NCBI GenBank assembly: GCA_910578505.1 | Contig: CAJTPV010000034.1 | Coordinates: forward strand, 1-32,627 | Length of the DNA stretch: 32,627 nt | Source of the DNA: an uncultured Oscillospiraceae bacterium | GTDB lineage: Bacteria; Bacillota; Clostridia; Oscillospirales; Oscillospiraceae | Direction: 5' to 3' | Part shown: positions 1 through 8,153 of the stretch, one piece after another | Layout: each line of letters opens with the position of its first letter | How positions within the stretch are numbered: position 1 is the stretch's first letter | The notes under the pieces: generated by a model | Database searches by the model: none | The model's input: the letters and a program-made list of their open reading frames with translations, nothing else | Told to the model about the DNA's origin: nothing | Program-made: the position numbers and the translations under genes

Positions 1-435
1 TCCGTCAGGGCTGACCGGCTGGTTGTAAAACACAAACCAATCATCCCCTAAAACCACCCCAGAGGGACCCAGAAGAAACGCCTCCGCATCCAAGTCGTAT
101 CTCTGACCACCGGGAGCCAGGTCCCAGCCCAACCCCACCTGAAGAATATCCAAGTTCGGATCCAGACGAGACAGGGAGATTTTCTGACCTTTTTGCAGAA
201 TGGTACCCGTAGCCGGCGGATGCGAACGCCTGACAACCGGCACAGGTGGTGGAGTCCCACGGACGGGGGCCGGCGGCGGAGCATTGCGGACAGGAGCGGG
301 GGGCGCGGAAGAATTCCGGCGGTCCGTAGTAGGCTGGAGCAGCATCTGCAGTGTCTGCTTCCGGCCAGGCTGATTGATTCGGGCCAGGTCTGAGGTGCGC
401 ATGGGATTTTTCAACCGCATAGGAATATTGACCAT
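1..435 (-). CDS. TerD-domain protein with Pro-rich N-terminal extension (cut by window edge)
   Basis: I read this directly from the minus strand. An ATG at 435 is preceded by a GAGGGGGG ribosome site seven bases away and opens a frame of 145 codons that runs off the left edge without a stop. Residues 1-40 are basic and unrecognised. Residues about 44-75 are a Pro/Ala-rich linker. From residue 78 the sequence matches the start of the TerD fold: ILQKGQKISLSRLDP, then a VGLGWD core at about 100-105, DLDAEAFLL at 114-122 and a WFVFYNQ strand at 133-139. TerD family members bind calcium through conserved Asp residues and belong to tellurite/stress gene families; their biochemical role is unsettled. 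A typical TerD protein begins at the KGQ motif, so the 77-residue extension is an addition. It is probably a single gene with its own promoter (549-577). The rest of the domain is not visible. Confidence 0.85.
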   Translation of the reverse strand, partial: MVNIPMRLKNPMRTSDLARINQPGRKQTLQMLLQPTTDRRNSSAPPAPVRNAPPPAPVRGTPPPVPVVRRSHPPATGTILQKGQKISLSRLDPNLDILQVGLGWDLAPGGQRYDLDAEAFLLGPSGVVLGDDWFVFYNQPVSPDG

Positions 436-498
436 GAATAAGCCCCCCTCGCCCGAAATAATCTGAACTCTTTGAAAAAAGTTCCGACCAAATCAGAA

Positions 499-526
499 CC
501 GATGCACAGCAACATGGAGGCATCGG
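499..526 (-). repeat. Inverted repeat in the terD leader
   Basis: CCGATGC (499-505) and GCATCGG (520-526) form a perfect 7-bp inverted repeat with a 14-base loop. It falls in the untranslated leader predicted between the promoter at 549-577 and the ATG at 435. It could be an mRNA hairpin or an operator; nothing distinguishes the two. Confidence 0.35.
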
Positions 527-548
527 CCCTGATACTTTTCCTGTTCGT

Positions 549-577
549 ATTCTACCACAGCTGCAGCACAAAGTCCA
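549..577 (-). promoter_or_regulatory. Probable promoter for the TerD-domain gene
   Basis: On the minus strand TGGACT, 17 bases, TAGAAT resembles a sigma-A promoter (4/6 and 5/6 matches). Transcription would start near 542 and give a leader of about 107 bases before the ATG at 435. Confidence 0.4.
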
Positions 578-613
578 TGAGATTTTTGGCCTGCAGCGGC
601 GCCTGCAGCGGTC

Positions 614-1330
614 CTACCTGTGGATAATAAATTTGGTAGCGTTGCCACTGGTCACACTCTCCAGAAGGGCCTGCCGCGTTCGTTCCATGTGCCGCGCCAT
701 CTCCCTGCCGGCAGCCTCCGCGTCCCGGATACAAAATGCGCGGTATATGTCCCGATGGCTCTGGGCGTAAAACTCCACCTCCGTGTCGCTCTCCGCCAGA
801 CTTCCACGGTATTTGTTCGTGATATCGGACAGACTCTGCAGCATATTGATCAGAAGCCCGTTGGAACTCATGCCGGCAATCTGTGTATGGAATCTTCTGC
901 CCCAGGCCGAGTGATCCATATGCCGTTGGACAGCGAGATCGTAATTGCCGCAGATTTCCTCCAGCACGGCGATCTCTTCACCGGAGCCTCGCTCCACCGC
1001 CAGCTTTACCGCCTGAATCTCCAGGGGTGTGCGCACTTCCATGACATCGCTGATGGTGGTATGAGCCTCCATTTGCAAAATCTTATTGTGCTCCAGCGCT
1101 ACAGCCGGGGACCGCAGAAAAGTCCCTTTTCCGGGTACGGAGGTTAAAACGCCATTGATTCCCAGCGCCTTAATCGCCTCCCGTACGCTTGTACGGCTCA
1201 CGCCGAACAAAGAAGAAAACTCGTTTTCCGTTGGCAGTTGGTCACCAGGATGCAAATCATTCTCCTGAATATACTGTATGACAGAGTTCACTACCTGCTC
1301 AGAGAGTGAAACCCGTTTAATTGTTTTCAA
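614..1330 (-). CDS. GntR-family transcriptional regulator, FadR/FCD subfamily
   Basis: This is a DNA-binding regulator. The N-terminal winged helix (about residues 5-70) carries the GntR signature: YIQENDLHPGDQLPTE, then a VSRTSVREAIKAL recognition helix and a VPGKGTFL wing. The C-terminal FCD domain (about 90-225) has the helical metal/ligand-binding layout with RFHTQI and HRDIYRAF histidine motifs. FCD regulators usually sense small organic acids or amino acids and control neighbouring uptake and catabolism genes, so it most likely controls the upstream cluster at 1440-9449. The frame is open back to a GTG at 1345, but I prefer the TTG at 1330 because GGAGGGG lies six bases before it and the GTG has no usable ribosome site. 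It has its own promoter (1367-1395). About 238 aa, normal for the family. Confidence 0.92.
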   Translation of the reverse strand: MKTIKRVSLSEQVVNSVIQYIQENDLHPGDQLPTENEFSSLFGVSRTSVREAIKALGINGVLTSVPGKGTFLRSPAVALEHNKILQMEAHTTISDVMEVRTPLEIQAVKLAVERGSGEEIAVLEEICGNYDLAVQRHMDHSAWGRRFHTQIAGMSSNGLLINMLQSLSDITNKYRGSLAESDTEVEFYAQSHRDIYRAFCIRDAEAAGREMARHMERTRQALLESVTSGNATKFIIHR

Positions 1331-1349
1331 TACCTGCCCCTCCACCTCT

Positions 1350-1368
1350 ATATTTCAATAATAAATAT
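1350..1368. promoter_or_regulatory. Possible operator at the FCD-regulator promoter
   Basis: A perfect inverted repeat ATATTT, seven bases, AAATAT overlaps the last bases of the -10 box and the expected start point of the regulator promoter, where an autoregulatory site would be expected. AT-rich repeats arise easily by chance, so this is weak. It does not resemble the GTACA repeat at 9549-9565. Confidence 0.25.
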
Positions 1369-1395
1369 TATATCATCATCAGGTGGAAAAAGCAA
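1367..1395 (-). promoter_or_regulatory. Promoter of the FCD regulator
   Basis: TTGCTT (1395-1390), 17 bases, TATAAT (1372-1367) on the minus strand is a near-consensus sigma-A promoter just upstream of the regulator and downstream of the serine dehydratase stop. The regulator can therefore be expressed independently of the catabolic operon. Confidence 0.75.
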
Positions 1396-1439
1396 ATATT
1401 TATCTGCCTCTTCTCAACAGCTTCCCGCTGCTGTGCCTC

Positions 1440-2969
1440 TCATCCCAGTCTCTCCCGCAGGCGGCACGCCGTCCCGGTGCAGGCCAGGCCGCCCACCGCA
1501 GCGCATTTCAATTCCGGCGGGAGGCGCCGCTCCGTATCCACAAGCGCATCGATAACCTCATCTGGAGGGATATAGCTTCGGATGCCGGACAGCGCCATAT
1601 CTGCGGCGGTAAAGGCATTGGCCACACCCACGGCATTGCGTTTGATACAAGGGACCTCAATCGGACCCGCAACAGGGTCGCACACCAGACCCAGCAAGTT
1701 CTTCAAGCTCATGGCCATTGCGTGGAAAACCGTCTCAGGATCCCTGGTAAAGAGGCTGGCCAGACCTGCAGCGGTGATGGCGCTGGATACCCCCACTTCA
1801 CCTTGGCATCCTCCGACGGAACCGGAGAAGGATACCTCCCGTCCAGCCATGATCACCCCCGCCAGCGCCGAGACAAACAATGCATCCACAATCTCCTCGT
1901 CCTGGAAACCAAATTGCTCCTGTACCGCTGTCATGGCCCCAGGAACAATGCCGGAGGAACCGGCGGTAGGCGCAGCTACAATACAGCCCATGGCCCCGTT
2001 GTACTCCATGACACCGATGGCCCGTGCCACCGCCAGGGGGATAATGCCGCCGGAAATAGTCCGGCCTGCCTGAATCGCCTGCAGCATACGGGGGCCGTCC
2101 TGACCAGAAGTGAGACCATAGAGCATGCGGCTGCCCCGCTCCCCCGCCTGCACGGATTTTTTCATCTGTGCCAAATGCTTGTGCATCTGTCCGCGGACGG
2201 TCTCCTTGGATCGGCCCGACCGGGCCATTTCATAGTCCACCGCCACCTCGGTGAGGGGCATGGAGGTTTCTGCCACAACCCGGCACACCTCTTCAAACGA
2301 GCGGTACCGCTTCTCCGCGGGCAGGCTTACGCCATATTCCAGTACCGGCTCCACCACGCTGACCCGGTACACACCGCCGGCGTTCTCCACTGACCGGCAG
2401 ACCTCCGGGGAGGGCATGGCCGGAAACGTGAGACAGGTGACAAAGCCCTGGCTGTTCCGCCCGCTCTGGACCGCCGCACCCGCCCACAGATCCTCCGGAA
2501 GGCTGGCGCTGCTCCAGACGATCAGGTGATAGGCTTCCGGACTGACCTGCAGGGGAACATCGTCTACGGCAGAAATCACAATGCTTCCGCCACCCACGGA
2601 GGTACCCAGGACCTTTGTGGTCCGCCCCGCCCGGTCCGCCACCGTGAGCATGGCGGTATTCTGGGGATAGAGCCCCTCCGGCAGGAACCCCACCGAAACT
2701 GCAATGCCGCAGCTGCGGGCCTGGGCGATTGCATTGCGGATCTCCGGATCACTCTCCCGCAGGCCAATCACTCCCCCGATCAATGCGGCATCCGAGCGGT
2801 GGCCGGCATAGGTGCTGCGCATCTTCGGACTTAAATCCAGATGAATGGACACAGCGCCATCTCCTATGATCCGGCAGGCCATCATGCCAATGCGGGCCAT
2901 ACCGGCCGTGTGGGAGCTGGACGGTCCGATCATGATTGGACCAATGATTTCAAATATACTGATTCCCAT
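1440..2969 (-). CDS. L-serine dehydratase, iron-sulfur type, single-chain (beta+alpha fusion)
   Basis: Converts L-serine to pyruvate and ammonia with a [4Fe-4S] cluster. The first ~150 residues match the beta (SdaAB) part, with IGPSSSHTAGMARIG at about 14-28 and GHRSDAALIGG. Residues from about 240 match the alpha (SdaAA) part: SGGIIPLAVARA, YNGAMGCIVAAPTAGSSG with Cys329, SVGGCQGEVG with Cys388, GLVCDPVAG with Cys430. These three cysteines are the expected cluster ligands. The C-terminus GGLACTGTACRLRERLG has the typical glycine-rich tail. At 509 aa it has the size of a fused one-chain enzyme; Firmicutes more often have two chains. ATG at 2969 follows AAGGAG at ten bases. It is the penultimate gene of the cluster and probably acts on serine or a beta-hydroxy amino acid; related family members could accept another substrate. 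Confidence 0.93.
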   Translation of the reverse strand: MGISIFEIIGPIMIGPSSSHTAGMARIGMMACRIIGDGAVSIHLDLSPKMRSTYAGHRSDAALIGGVIGLRESDPEIRNAIAQARSCGIAVSVGFLPEGLYPQNTAMLTVADRAGRTTKVLGTSVGGGSIVISAVDDVPLQVSPEAYHLIVWSSASLPEDLWAGAAVQSGRNSQGFVTCLTFPAMPSPEVCRSVENAGGVYRVSVVEPVLEYGVSLPAEKRYRSFEEVCRVVAETSMPLTEVAVDYEMARSGRSKETVRGQMHKHLAQMKKSVQAGERGSRMLYGLTSGQDGPRMLQAIQAGRTISGGIIPLAVARAIGVMEYNGAMGCIVAAPTAGSSGIVPGAMTAVQEQFGFQDEEIVDALFVSALAGVIMAGREVSFSGSVGGCQGEVGVSSAITAAGLASLFTRDPETVFHAMAMSLKNLLGLVCDPVAGPIEVPCIKRNAVGVANAFTAADMALSGIRSYIPPDEVIDALVDTERRLPPELKCAAVGGLACTGTACRLRERLG

Positions 2970-3025
2970 AGTTTTGGTACTCCTTCAAAAAATTCGCATG
3001 CGGTGTACGCCTGTGCACACCGCAG

Positions 3026-3898
3026 TCAGGTCCTGCAGGAGGCGCTGCGGCGACGGTTATAGAGCGTCATGGCAACAGCGGCAGTACAAATCACCACATA
3101 GCCGGTCACACTCAGCGCGTCAGGCGCCTGCTGGAAGAGGAAATAGCCCAGGACCGCCGCAAAAAGGATCTGCGAGTAGTCGTAGACGGCTACTTCGGAA
3201 GCGGGGGCGCAGCAGTAGGCCGACGTGATACAGAATTGGCCGCCAGTAGCGAACATTCCGGTCAACAGCAGGAAACCCAGCTGCCCCAAGGTCATCGCCC
3301 TGTAATCAAAAATCAGGAACGGGAGAGCGGTTAAACAGGAGAATAGGGAAAAAATCAGGATGATAACATCCTTATTTACCTTGGCAACACCCAGGATACG
3401 CACCTCTGTATACGCCAGTCCGGCGGTCATCCCTCCCAGCAGAGCAATCAAGGCCACCGGGGAGATCAAGCCGGATAAAGTCGGCTTGAGAATAAAGACG
3501 CATCCTCCCAGGGCCACAAAGGACAAGAGCATCTGTACCGCCGTCGCGCCCTCATGCAGAAGCCACGCAGAGAACAGCAGGGCAAAAAAGGGGGACATCT
3601 TGTTGAGCATTGTCGCATCGGACAGGAGCATGTGATCTACCGCATAGAAATTGCAGACAACCCCTACCGTCCCCCAAAAGCTTCTGAAAAACAAGTGCTG
3701 CCACTGAGGGCGCGGAACATGGATCGGGACCTTCTCCCGCCAAATCAGAAACAGCGCCACCAGCATGGAGATCAAATTCCGGAAAAACATCTTCTGCATG
3801 GACGGGACGTCACCCGCCAGGCGGACACAGGCGTTCATCATTGAAAAGCACAGGGCCGAACACAACATATATCCAATGCCTTTTGTTTGCTGCCGCAT
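3026..3898 (-). CDS. EamA/DMT-family membrane transporter
   Basis: An inner-membrane protein of about ten hydrophobic segments in two homologous halves, the layout of EamA (drug/metabolite transporter) proteins, which are often amino-acid or metabolite exporters. The first half contains MLCSALCFSMMNACVRLAG and FFRNLISMLVALFL; the second half starts near ISPVALIALLGGMTAGLAY and ends with a Tyr-rich ASEVAVYDYSQILFAAVLGYF helix and a basic tail. An ATG exists nine codons upstream at 3925, but the Met at 3898 has GAGGTGG five bases before it and starts right before the first helix, so I chose it (290 aa). It lies between the TRAP binding protein and serine dehydratase genes. It may export a product or excess substrate; the direction and cargo cannot be read from sequence. 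Confidence 0.88.
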   Translation of the reverse strand: MRQQTKGIGYMLCSALCFSMMNACVRLAGDVPSMQKMFFRNLISMLVALFLIWREKVPIHVPRPQWQHLFFRSFWGTVGVVCNFYAVDHMLLSDATMLNKMSPFFALLFSAWLLHEGATAVQMLLSFVALGGCVFILKPTLSGLISPVALIALLGGMTAGLAYTEVRILGVAKVNKDVIILIFSLFSCLTALPFLIFDYRAMTLGQLGFLLLTGMFATGGQFCITSAYCCAPASEVAVYDYSQILFAAVLGYFLFQQAPDALSVTGYVVICTAAVAMTLYNRRRSASCRT

Positions 3899-3993
3899 CT
3901 CTTCCACCTCACAATAAAAATCCACAGCATGCCAAGGGGGGCCGCACAGTCAGCGGTGCGGCCTCCCTTGCTTTCTTCTGTTGGGACAGGCGA

Positions 3994-5064
3994 TTACTGA
4001 ATGCCGGCTGTCACGGCTTCAAAATTCTCTGTGCCGTACTCCTCAGAAATGACGGGCCACACAGCTTCGCGTACCACAGCGGCAAACTCCGCCAATTGCT
4101 CGTCGGTATACTCCACCACTATGCAGCCGCTCTCGGCCAGTTTGTCCTCATACTCCTTGGTCTCCGCCTCAGCCACCTCCCAGCGGGCCTCATTCATGTG
4201 CCGCGCCGCTGTCTGTAGGGCATTGCGCTGGTTGTCGGAGAGGGAGTTCCAGCGGTCAGTGTTGATATACATCCACCAGCATTCAAAGTGATCGTTTATG
4301 GGAAGATAATACTTGTTCAGACCTGAAAGGTTGCCGTAGTACATCTCCGCGCCTGCGCCGATGGCGCCATCCACCACATGCGTCTGGACCGCAGTGAACA
4401 TCTCGGAGGATGGCAGAGGCGTCGCCAGGTAGCCCAGGGTGGTGGCGGTCTTCTCAAAGGTGGTCATGGAAGGGACACGGATCTTGATTCCGGACTTGGC
4501 GTTGGGATTCGTCGGGTCAACAGCATCCACATTCAGGCTGATACCGCCAAAGTACAGGGGGTAATTGGTCAGATACGTCATATTGTACTTGGCCAGCTTT
4601 TCTGTGTAGAGGGAGACTATGGGGCTATCCTCGGCAAAGACCTTGCGGGCCTCATCCCAGGTGGCGCAGAGATAGGCGGCGTTGGACATGGCGAAGAACT
4701 CATCCATGTTGGAACCCAAAGAAGCGATCTGCATATCTACATCGCCAATGCTTACGCGCTCCTGCACAATGGTGTAGTCGCCCAGCTGGTTGGCGGGATA
4801 GATTTCAAACTGAATGCTGCCGCCGGACAGTTCGGTGGCCTCTTCGGCAAAGGCCCGGATCGCAAGATCGGAGGGGGAGTCCACGGGACGGATGTGGGCC
4901 AGGGACAGCGTAACGGTCTCATCGCCGGAGCTGTCGCCGCCGGCGCTGCCGGAGCCGCTGGCGCTGCCGCCGCCATTGCCTGAGCCGCCTGTGTTTCCGC
5001 CGCCGCAGGCCGTCAGGGCCAATATCATAGTCATCGCAAGCACTAAAGCCAATAATTTTTTCAT
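3994..5064 (-). CDS. TRAP transporter substrate-binding lipoprotein (DctP family)
   Basis: Extracellular lipid-anchored receptor of a TRAP (sodium-coupled) uptake system. MKKLLALVLAMTMILALTAC is a lipoprotein signal peptide with Cys20 as the anchor, followed by a Gly/Ser-rich linker (residues about 21-43). The mature part has the DctP pattern: SLAHIRPVDSPSDLAIRAF, then GSIQFEIYPANQLGD, and the conserved KIRVPSM segment whose Arg contacts the carboxylate of TRAP ligands. 356 aa, normal. ATG at 5064 is preceded by AAGGAGG. Its partners are the permeases at 6247-8102, separated from it by the ornithine cyclodeaminase-type gene. The ligand is unknown, but should be a carboxylate. An in-frame upstream Met at 5163 is ignored because it would bury the signal peptide. 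Confidence 0.95.
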   Translation of the reverse strand: MKKLLALVLAMTMILALTACGGGNTGGSGNGGGSASGSGSAGGDSSGDETVTLSLAHIRPVDSPSDLAIRAFAEEATELSGGSIQFEIYPANQLGDYTIVQERVSIGDVDMQIASLGSNMDEFFAMSNAAYLCATWDEARKVFAEDSPIVSLYTEKLAKYNMTYLTNYPLYFGGISLNVDAVDPTNPNAKSGIKIRVPSMTTFEKTATTLGYLATPLPSSEMFTAVQTHVVDGAIGAGAEMYYGNLSGLNKYYLPINDHFECWWMYINTDRWNSLSDNQRNALQTAARHMNEARWEVAEAETKEYEDKLAESGCIVVEYTDEQLAEFAAVVREAVWPVISEEYGTENFEAVTAGIQ

Positions 5065-5168
5065 AATGTCCTCCTTTTTGTTCAAAACAGGTTGGTTGGG
5101 TATATCTGTGATGATACTGCCGCTTGCACACAGCTTTTCGTCCGCCGCCGGGCGGAAAATCACGCATG

Positions 5169-6170
5169 TTATTCTCCAGTAATATCAAGATCAATGCCCA
5201 TGCCCCTGTTCACCATGCGCTCGTAGGCAATGCCCGCCAGAGCCACGTCCAGCGCTCCGGTGCCAATGGGCAGGCAGAGAATGCGCTTGCCGGAGATATC
5301 CCCCAAGTCGCTGGAGCCAATGGCCAGCTCGCCGATCGTGGTGGTGATGCTCTCGGGCGTCAGCTTGCCTGCGTCGGCCAGGCTCTTGAGCGCACCCCGG
5401 TGAAGCGCCTGCCCCACATGGTCCACTACGATGCCGTCGGACTGGAGGATCACTTCGTCCTCCGTCTCCTTATAGGAACCCATAGGGAACACAACCGTGC
5501 CGGGTTTGATCCATGCAGCCTTCAAGAAGCTGTCCCGTGCCTGGGTTACCGTGATAATCGCATCCACATCATCGGTGGGACCTTTGGGATCGTCGCAGAG
5601 GATGATTTCGCCGGTAACTGTGGAGGCCATGTCCTCCTGAAATTTCTCCGCGGAAGGACGGTACACATCGTATACGTACAGCTTGTCAATGCCGAACACA
5701 TGGGAAATAGCCTCCGTCTGGGTGTGCCCCTGCATCCCGGCGCCATAGAGGCCGATATTGAGGCTTTTACGTCCCTTGAAGAGGTACTTCAGAGCAATGG
5801 CGGTCTGTGCGCCCGTGCGCAGATTGGTGATATATGCGCCGTCCATAACGGCCTTGAAGGTGCCAAGACGGGGATTGGCCAGCAGAATCATACCGCTGAT
5901 GAAAGGCAGCCCGGCCTTTTTGCGCTCACCCAGGATTCCGCCTACCCACTTGATGCCGGCGCTGTCCTGGTAGCCGATGTATGCCGGCATGGCGTTAAAA
6001 AATCCGTCATAGGGCGGGTAGGGCGCAGATTCGCCCAGATCCAGCGTTACCTTGGTGGGATTGATGACCGTGCCTTCCCCAAACCCCTTGAAGGTGCGGT
6101 CAACAGACTCCACTGCGTCCTTCATGTCAATCACGCTCTTCAGCTCATCAATTGTAAAAACTCTGGTCAT
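5169..6170 (-). CDS. Ornithine cyclodeaminase / mu-crystallin family oxidoreductase
   Basis: NAD(P)-dependent enzyme of about 333 aa in the ornithine cyclodeaminase/mu-crystallin family. The family includes ornithine cyclodeaminase, L-alanine dehydrogenase, ketimine and iminosuccinate reductases, all of which act on imino/amino acids. The Rossmann signature IGLYGAGMQGHTQTEAI lies mid-protein, after the family motif GAYITNLRTGAQTAIALKYL. Further features are KWVGGILGERKKAGLPFISGMILL and a DDVDAIITVTQAR loop. ATG at 6170 follows GGAGGAG; longer in-frame starts upstream lack a ribosome site. It sits between TRAP permease and binding-protein genes, so it works on the transported compound or its direct product. 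With two ammonia-lyases nearby, an imine reductase or amino-acid dehydrogenase role fits; true ornithine cyclisation is less likely. Confidence 0.9.
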   Translation of the reverse strand: MTRVFTIDELKSVIDMKDAVESVDRTFKGFGEGTVINPTKVTLDLGESAPYPPYDGFFNAMPAYIGYQDSAGIKWVGGILGERKKAGLPFISGMILLANPRLGTFKAVMDGAYITNLRTGAQTAIALKYLFKGRKSLNIGLYGAGMQGHTQTEAISHVFGIDKLYVYDVYRPSAEKFQEDMASTVTGEIILCDDPKGPTDDVDAIITVTQARDSFLKAAWIKPGTVVFPMGSYKETEDEVILQSDGIVVDHVGQALHRGALKSLADAGKLTPESITTTIGELAIGSSDLGDISGKRILCLPIGTGALDVALAGIAYERMVNRGMGIDLDITGE

Positions 6171-6246
6171 GTGGAAAACTCCTCCTGTTAATAAAAATGT
6201 GGTCTCAAAATTGCGATCTAAGCTAATACCCCAATGACAGGGCGTA

Positions 6247-7554
6247 TTACACAAACCCAAACAGCCGCGGCAAAAACAGGGACAAATCCGGCCAGAAGGT
6301 CGTCAGGAACACCACCGGAATATAGCCGAAAACCAATAGCTTCATGGTGGGCCCGAAAATCTCGCTGAACTCACACTTTCCAATACGCATGCCCAGATAG
6401 AGGATGCTTGCGTAGGGGGGCGTCACACCGCCCATGGCCAGATTCACGCCCATGATGGCCGCAAAATGGACAGGAGAAATGCCAAGCTCCCGCACCAAAG
6501 GCAGCAGCAGCGGCGCGCATAACAGCATACCGGTGGAGTCGTTGACGATCATGCCCACCACAAACAGGAAGAGATTCATCAGGATCAGGATGATGACCCT
6601 GTTTTTGGTGATGCTGAACATGATCTCTATGAGGGCTTGCGGCACCTGCAGCATGGTCAGCGTCTGGCTGAGCATTAGACAGAAGATGATCATAACCATA
6701 ATGCCGCCGATGGAATTGATGGAGTCGAAGAGCATCTGCCTGATGTCCCCCAGCTTCATAGCCTTGTAGATCCACAGGCCCACGGGGATACTGTAGATGG
6801 CCGCTACCGCCGCGGCCTCGGTGGGCGTGAACACGCCTCCGTAGATGCCGCCCAGAATGATGACGGGCATAAGGAGAGCGGGGATCGCCACCACAGTGCG
6901 GGCGCCGGTCATCCGGAGCTTTTCCCCCATGGAGATGGGCGGCATCAGCACCAGGTCAAATTTACGGCACTCCAGCATATTGATGATACAGAACAGCAGT
7001 GTAACCAGCAGGCCCGGCCCCACAGTGGACAGGAAGCAGGCCAGGATGGAAGTCTCTGTGATCCAGCCGTAGATAATCATGATGGCGCTGGGCGGGATCA
7101 GCAGCCCCAGGACGGAAGAGACCGTGACCAGGGCGGTGGCGAAGCCCCTGGGATAGCCCTGCTCCACCATGCGGGGGATCATGATCGGCCCGGTGGCGGC
7201 CACACCCGTGAAGCCGGAGCCGGAGATGGCTCCAATCACCGCGCACACGATTACGCTGACGATCCCCAGGCCGCCCTTGATCCGGCCGATAAAGGCATCG
7301 CATAGATCCAACAGCCGTTTTGCCACGCCGCTGCCGCCCATAAAGGTCCCTGCCAGAATAAACAGCGGGCTTGCCAGCAGCACCGTGCCGATGGACTGGG
7401 AATACGCCCAGAGCATCATACTCTTCATGGAAACGTCGCCGAAGATGGCCATGAACATCAGCGCGCCGCCAAAGCAGTACGGCAGCGGGATACTCAGCAT
7501 CAACAGGACAATCAAGAGAATGATATCAATTCCTACCAGTGCCAATGTACTCAT
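6247..7554 (-). CDS. TRAP transporter large permease (DctM family)
   Basis: The 12-helix transport subunit of a TRAP system, 435 aa. Diagnostic segments are ASPLFILAGTFMGGSGVAKRL, CAVIGAISGSGFTGVAATGPIMIPRM, VLGLLIPPSAIMIIYGWIT and, near the C-terminus, PVHFAAIMGVNLAMGGVTPP. Its ATG overlaps the stop of the small permease by four bases (ATGA), indicating translational coupling. Together with 7551-8102 (DctQ) and 3994-5064 (DctP) it makes a complete sodium-driven importer for a carboxylate-containing solute. Confidence 0.96.
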   Translation of the reverse strand: MSTLALVGIDIILLIVLLMLSIPLPYCFGGALMFMAIFGDVSMKSMMLWAYSQSIGTVLLASPLFILAGTFMGGSGVAKRLLDLCDAFIGRIKGGLGIVSVIVCAVIGAISGSGFTGVAATGPIMIPRMVEQGYPRGFATALVTVSSVLGLLIPPSAIMIIYGWITETSILACFLSTVGPGLLVTLLFCIINMLECRKFDLVLMPPISMGEKLRMTGARTVVAIPALLMPVIILGGIYGGVFTPTEAAAVAAIYSIPVGLWIYKAMKLGDIRQMLFDSINSIGGIMVMIIFCLMLSQTLTMLQVPQALIEIMFSITKNRVIILILMNLFLFVVGMIVNDSTGMLLCAPLLLPLVRELGISPVHFAAIMGVNLAMGGVTPPYASILYLGMRIGKCEFSEIFGPTMKLLVFGYIPVVFLTTFWPDLSLFLPRLFGFV

Positions 7555-8102
7555 TCCTTGTCCACCTCCCCGGTCTTATTTTTACCAAAAACCTTTACTG
7601 CATTTTTGCAAGCGTCCATCAGCTCCAGCATGCCGAAAAAGAGCATGAATACCAGCCCGATAAACATGGCGCTTTCGCCCAGGAACATGGGAATCTTCAA
7701 GATATCGCTGGTCTTCCACAGATTCAGCGAATAGTCGAAGTACCAGTAGGCCCACCGGGCCAGCCAGATACAGACGATCATGGAGAAGATATTCTTACAG
7801 CATTGGAAAACAGCGATGGTTTTCTCCTTTTTCATATAGAGCGTGAGAATACCGCACTCGATATGTGTGCGCTGCTCCGATGCCACGGACCCGCCCATCA
7901 TATACAGCCAGATAATGAAGAAGGTCATCAGCTCCTCAATCCCCATCAGGGGAGCCTTCAATACATACCGCAGCACTACCTGATAGGTAATAATCAGGGG
8001 GAGCGCAATGGCACAGATATAGCAGATGCCTCGCTGCACGGTGATCAGCCCGCGGTAGAGCGTCCGCAGCGGCCTGCTTTTAATCCCTTCGTAGTATTCC
8101 AC
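7551..8102 (-). CDS. TRAP transporter small permease (DctQ family)
   Basis: 183-aa membrane protein with four hydrophobic segments, the usual DctQ topology. A GTG start at 8102 is set by AGGAGG seven bases upstream. Segment one is near GICYICAIALPLIITYQVVLRYVL, ending with the DctQ-like RYVLKAPLMGIEELMTFFIIWLYMMGGSVASEQRTHIECG. It ends in the overlap with the DctM start. Its role is to pair with DctM and help dock the binding protein. Confidence 0.93.
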   Translation of the reverse strand: MEYYEGIKSRPLRTLYRGLITVQRGICYICAIALPLIITYQVVLRYVLKAPLMGIEELMTFFIIWLYMMGGSVASEQRTHIECGILTLYMKKEKTIAVFQCCKNIFSMIVCIWLARWAYWYFDYSLNLWKTSDILKIPMFLGESAMFIGLVFMLFFGMLELMDACKNAVKVFGKNKTGEVDKE

Positions 8103-8153
8103 AGGGTGGCCTCCTTTCTTTTTGCACAGAACGTGCTTGCCCGCCGAACCTGC

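Noticed and set aside
588..612. Tandem CCTGCAGCGG repeat after the FCD regulator as a terminator
   Set aside because: It is a short direct repeat that can fold only through CTGCAG self-complementarity, with no T-run; probably incidental.
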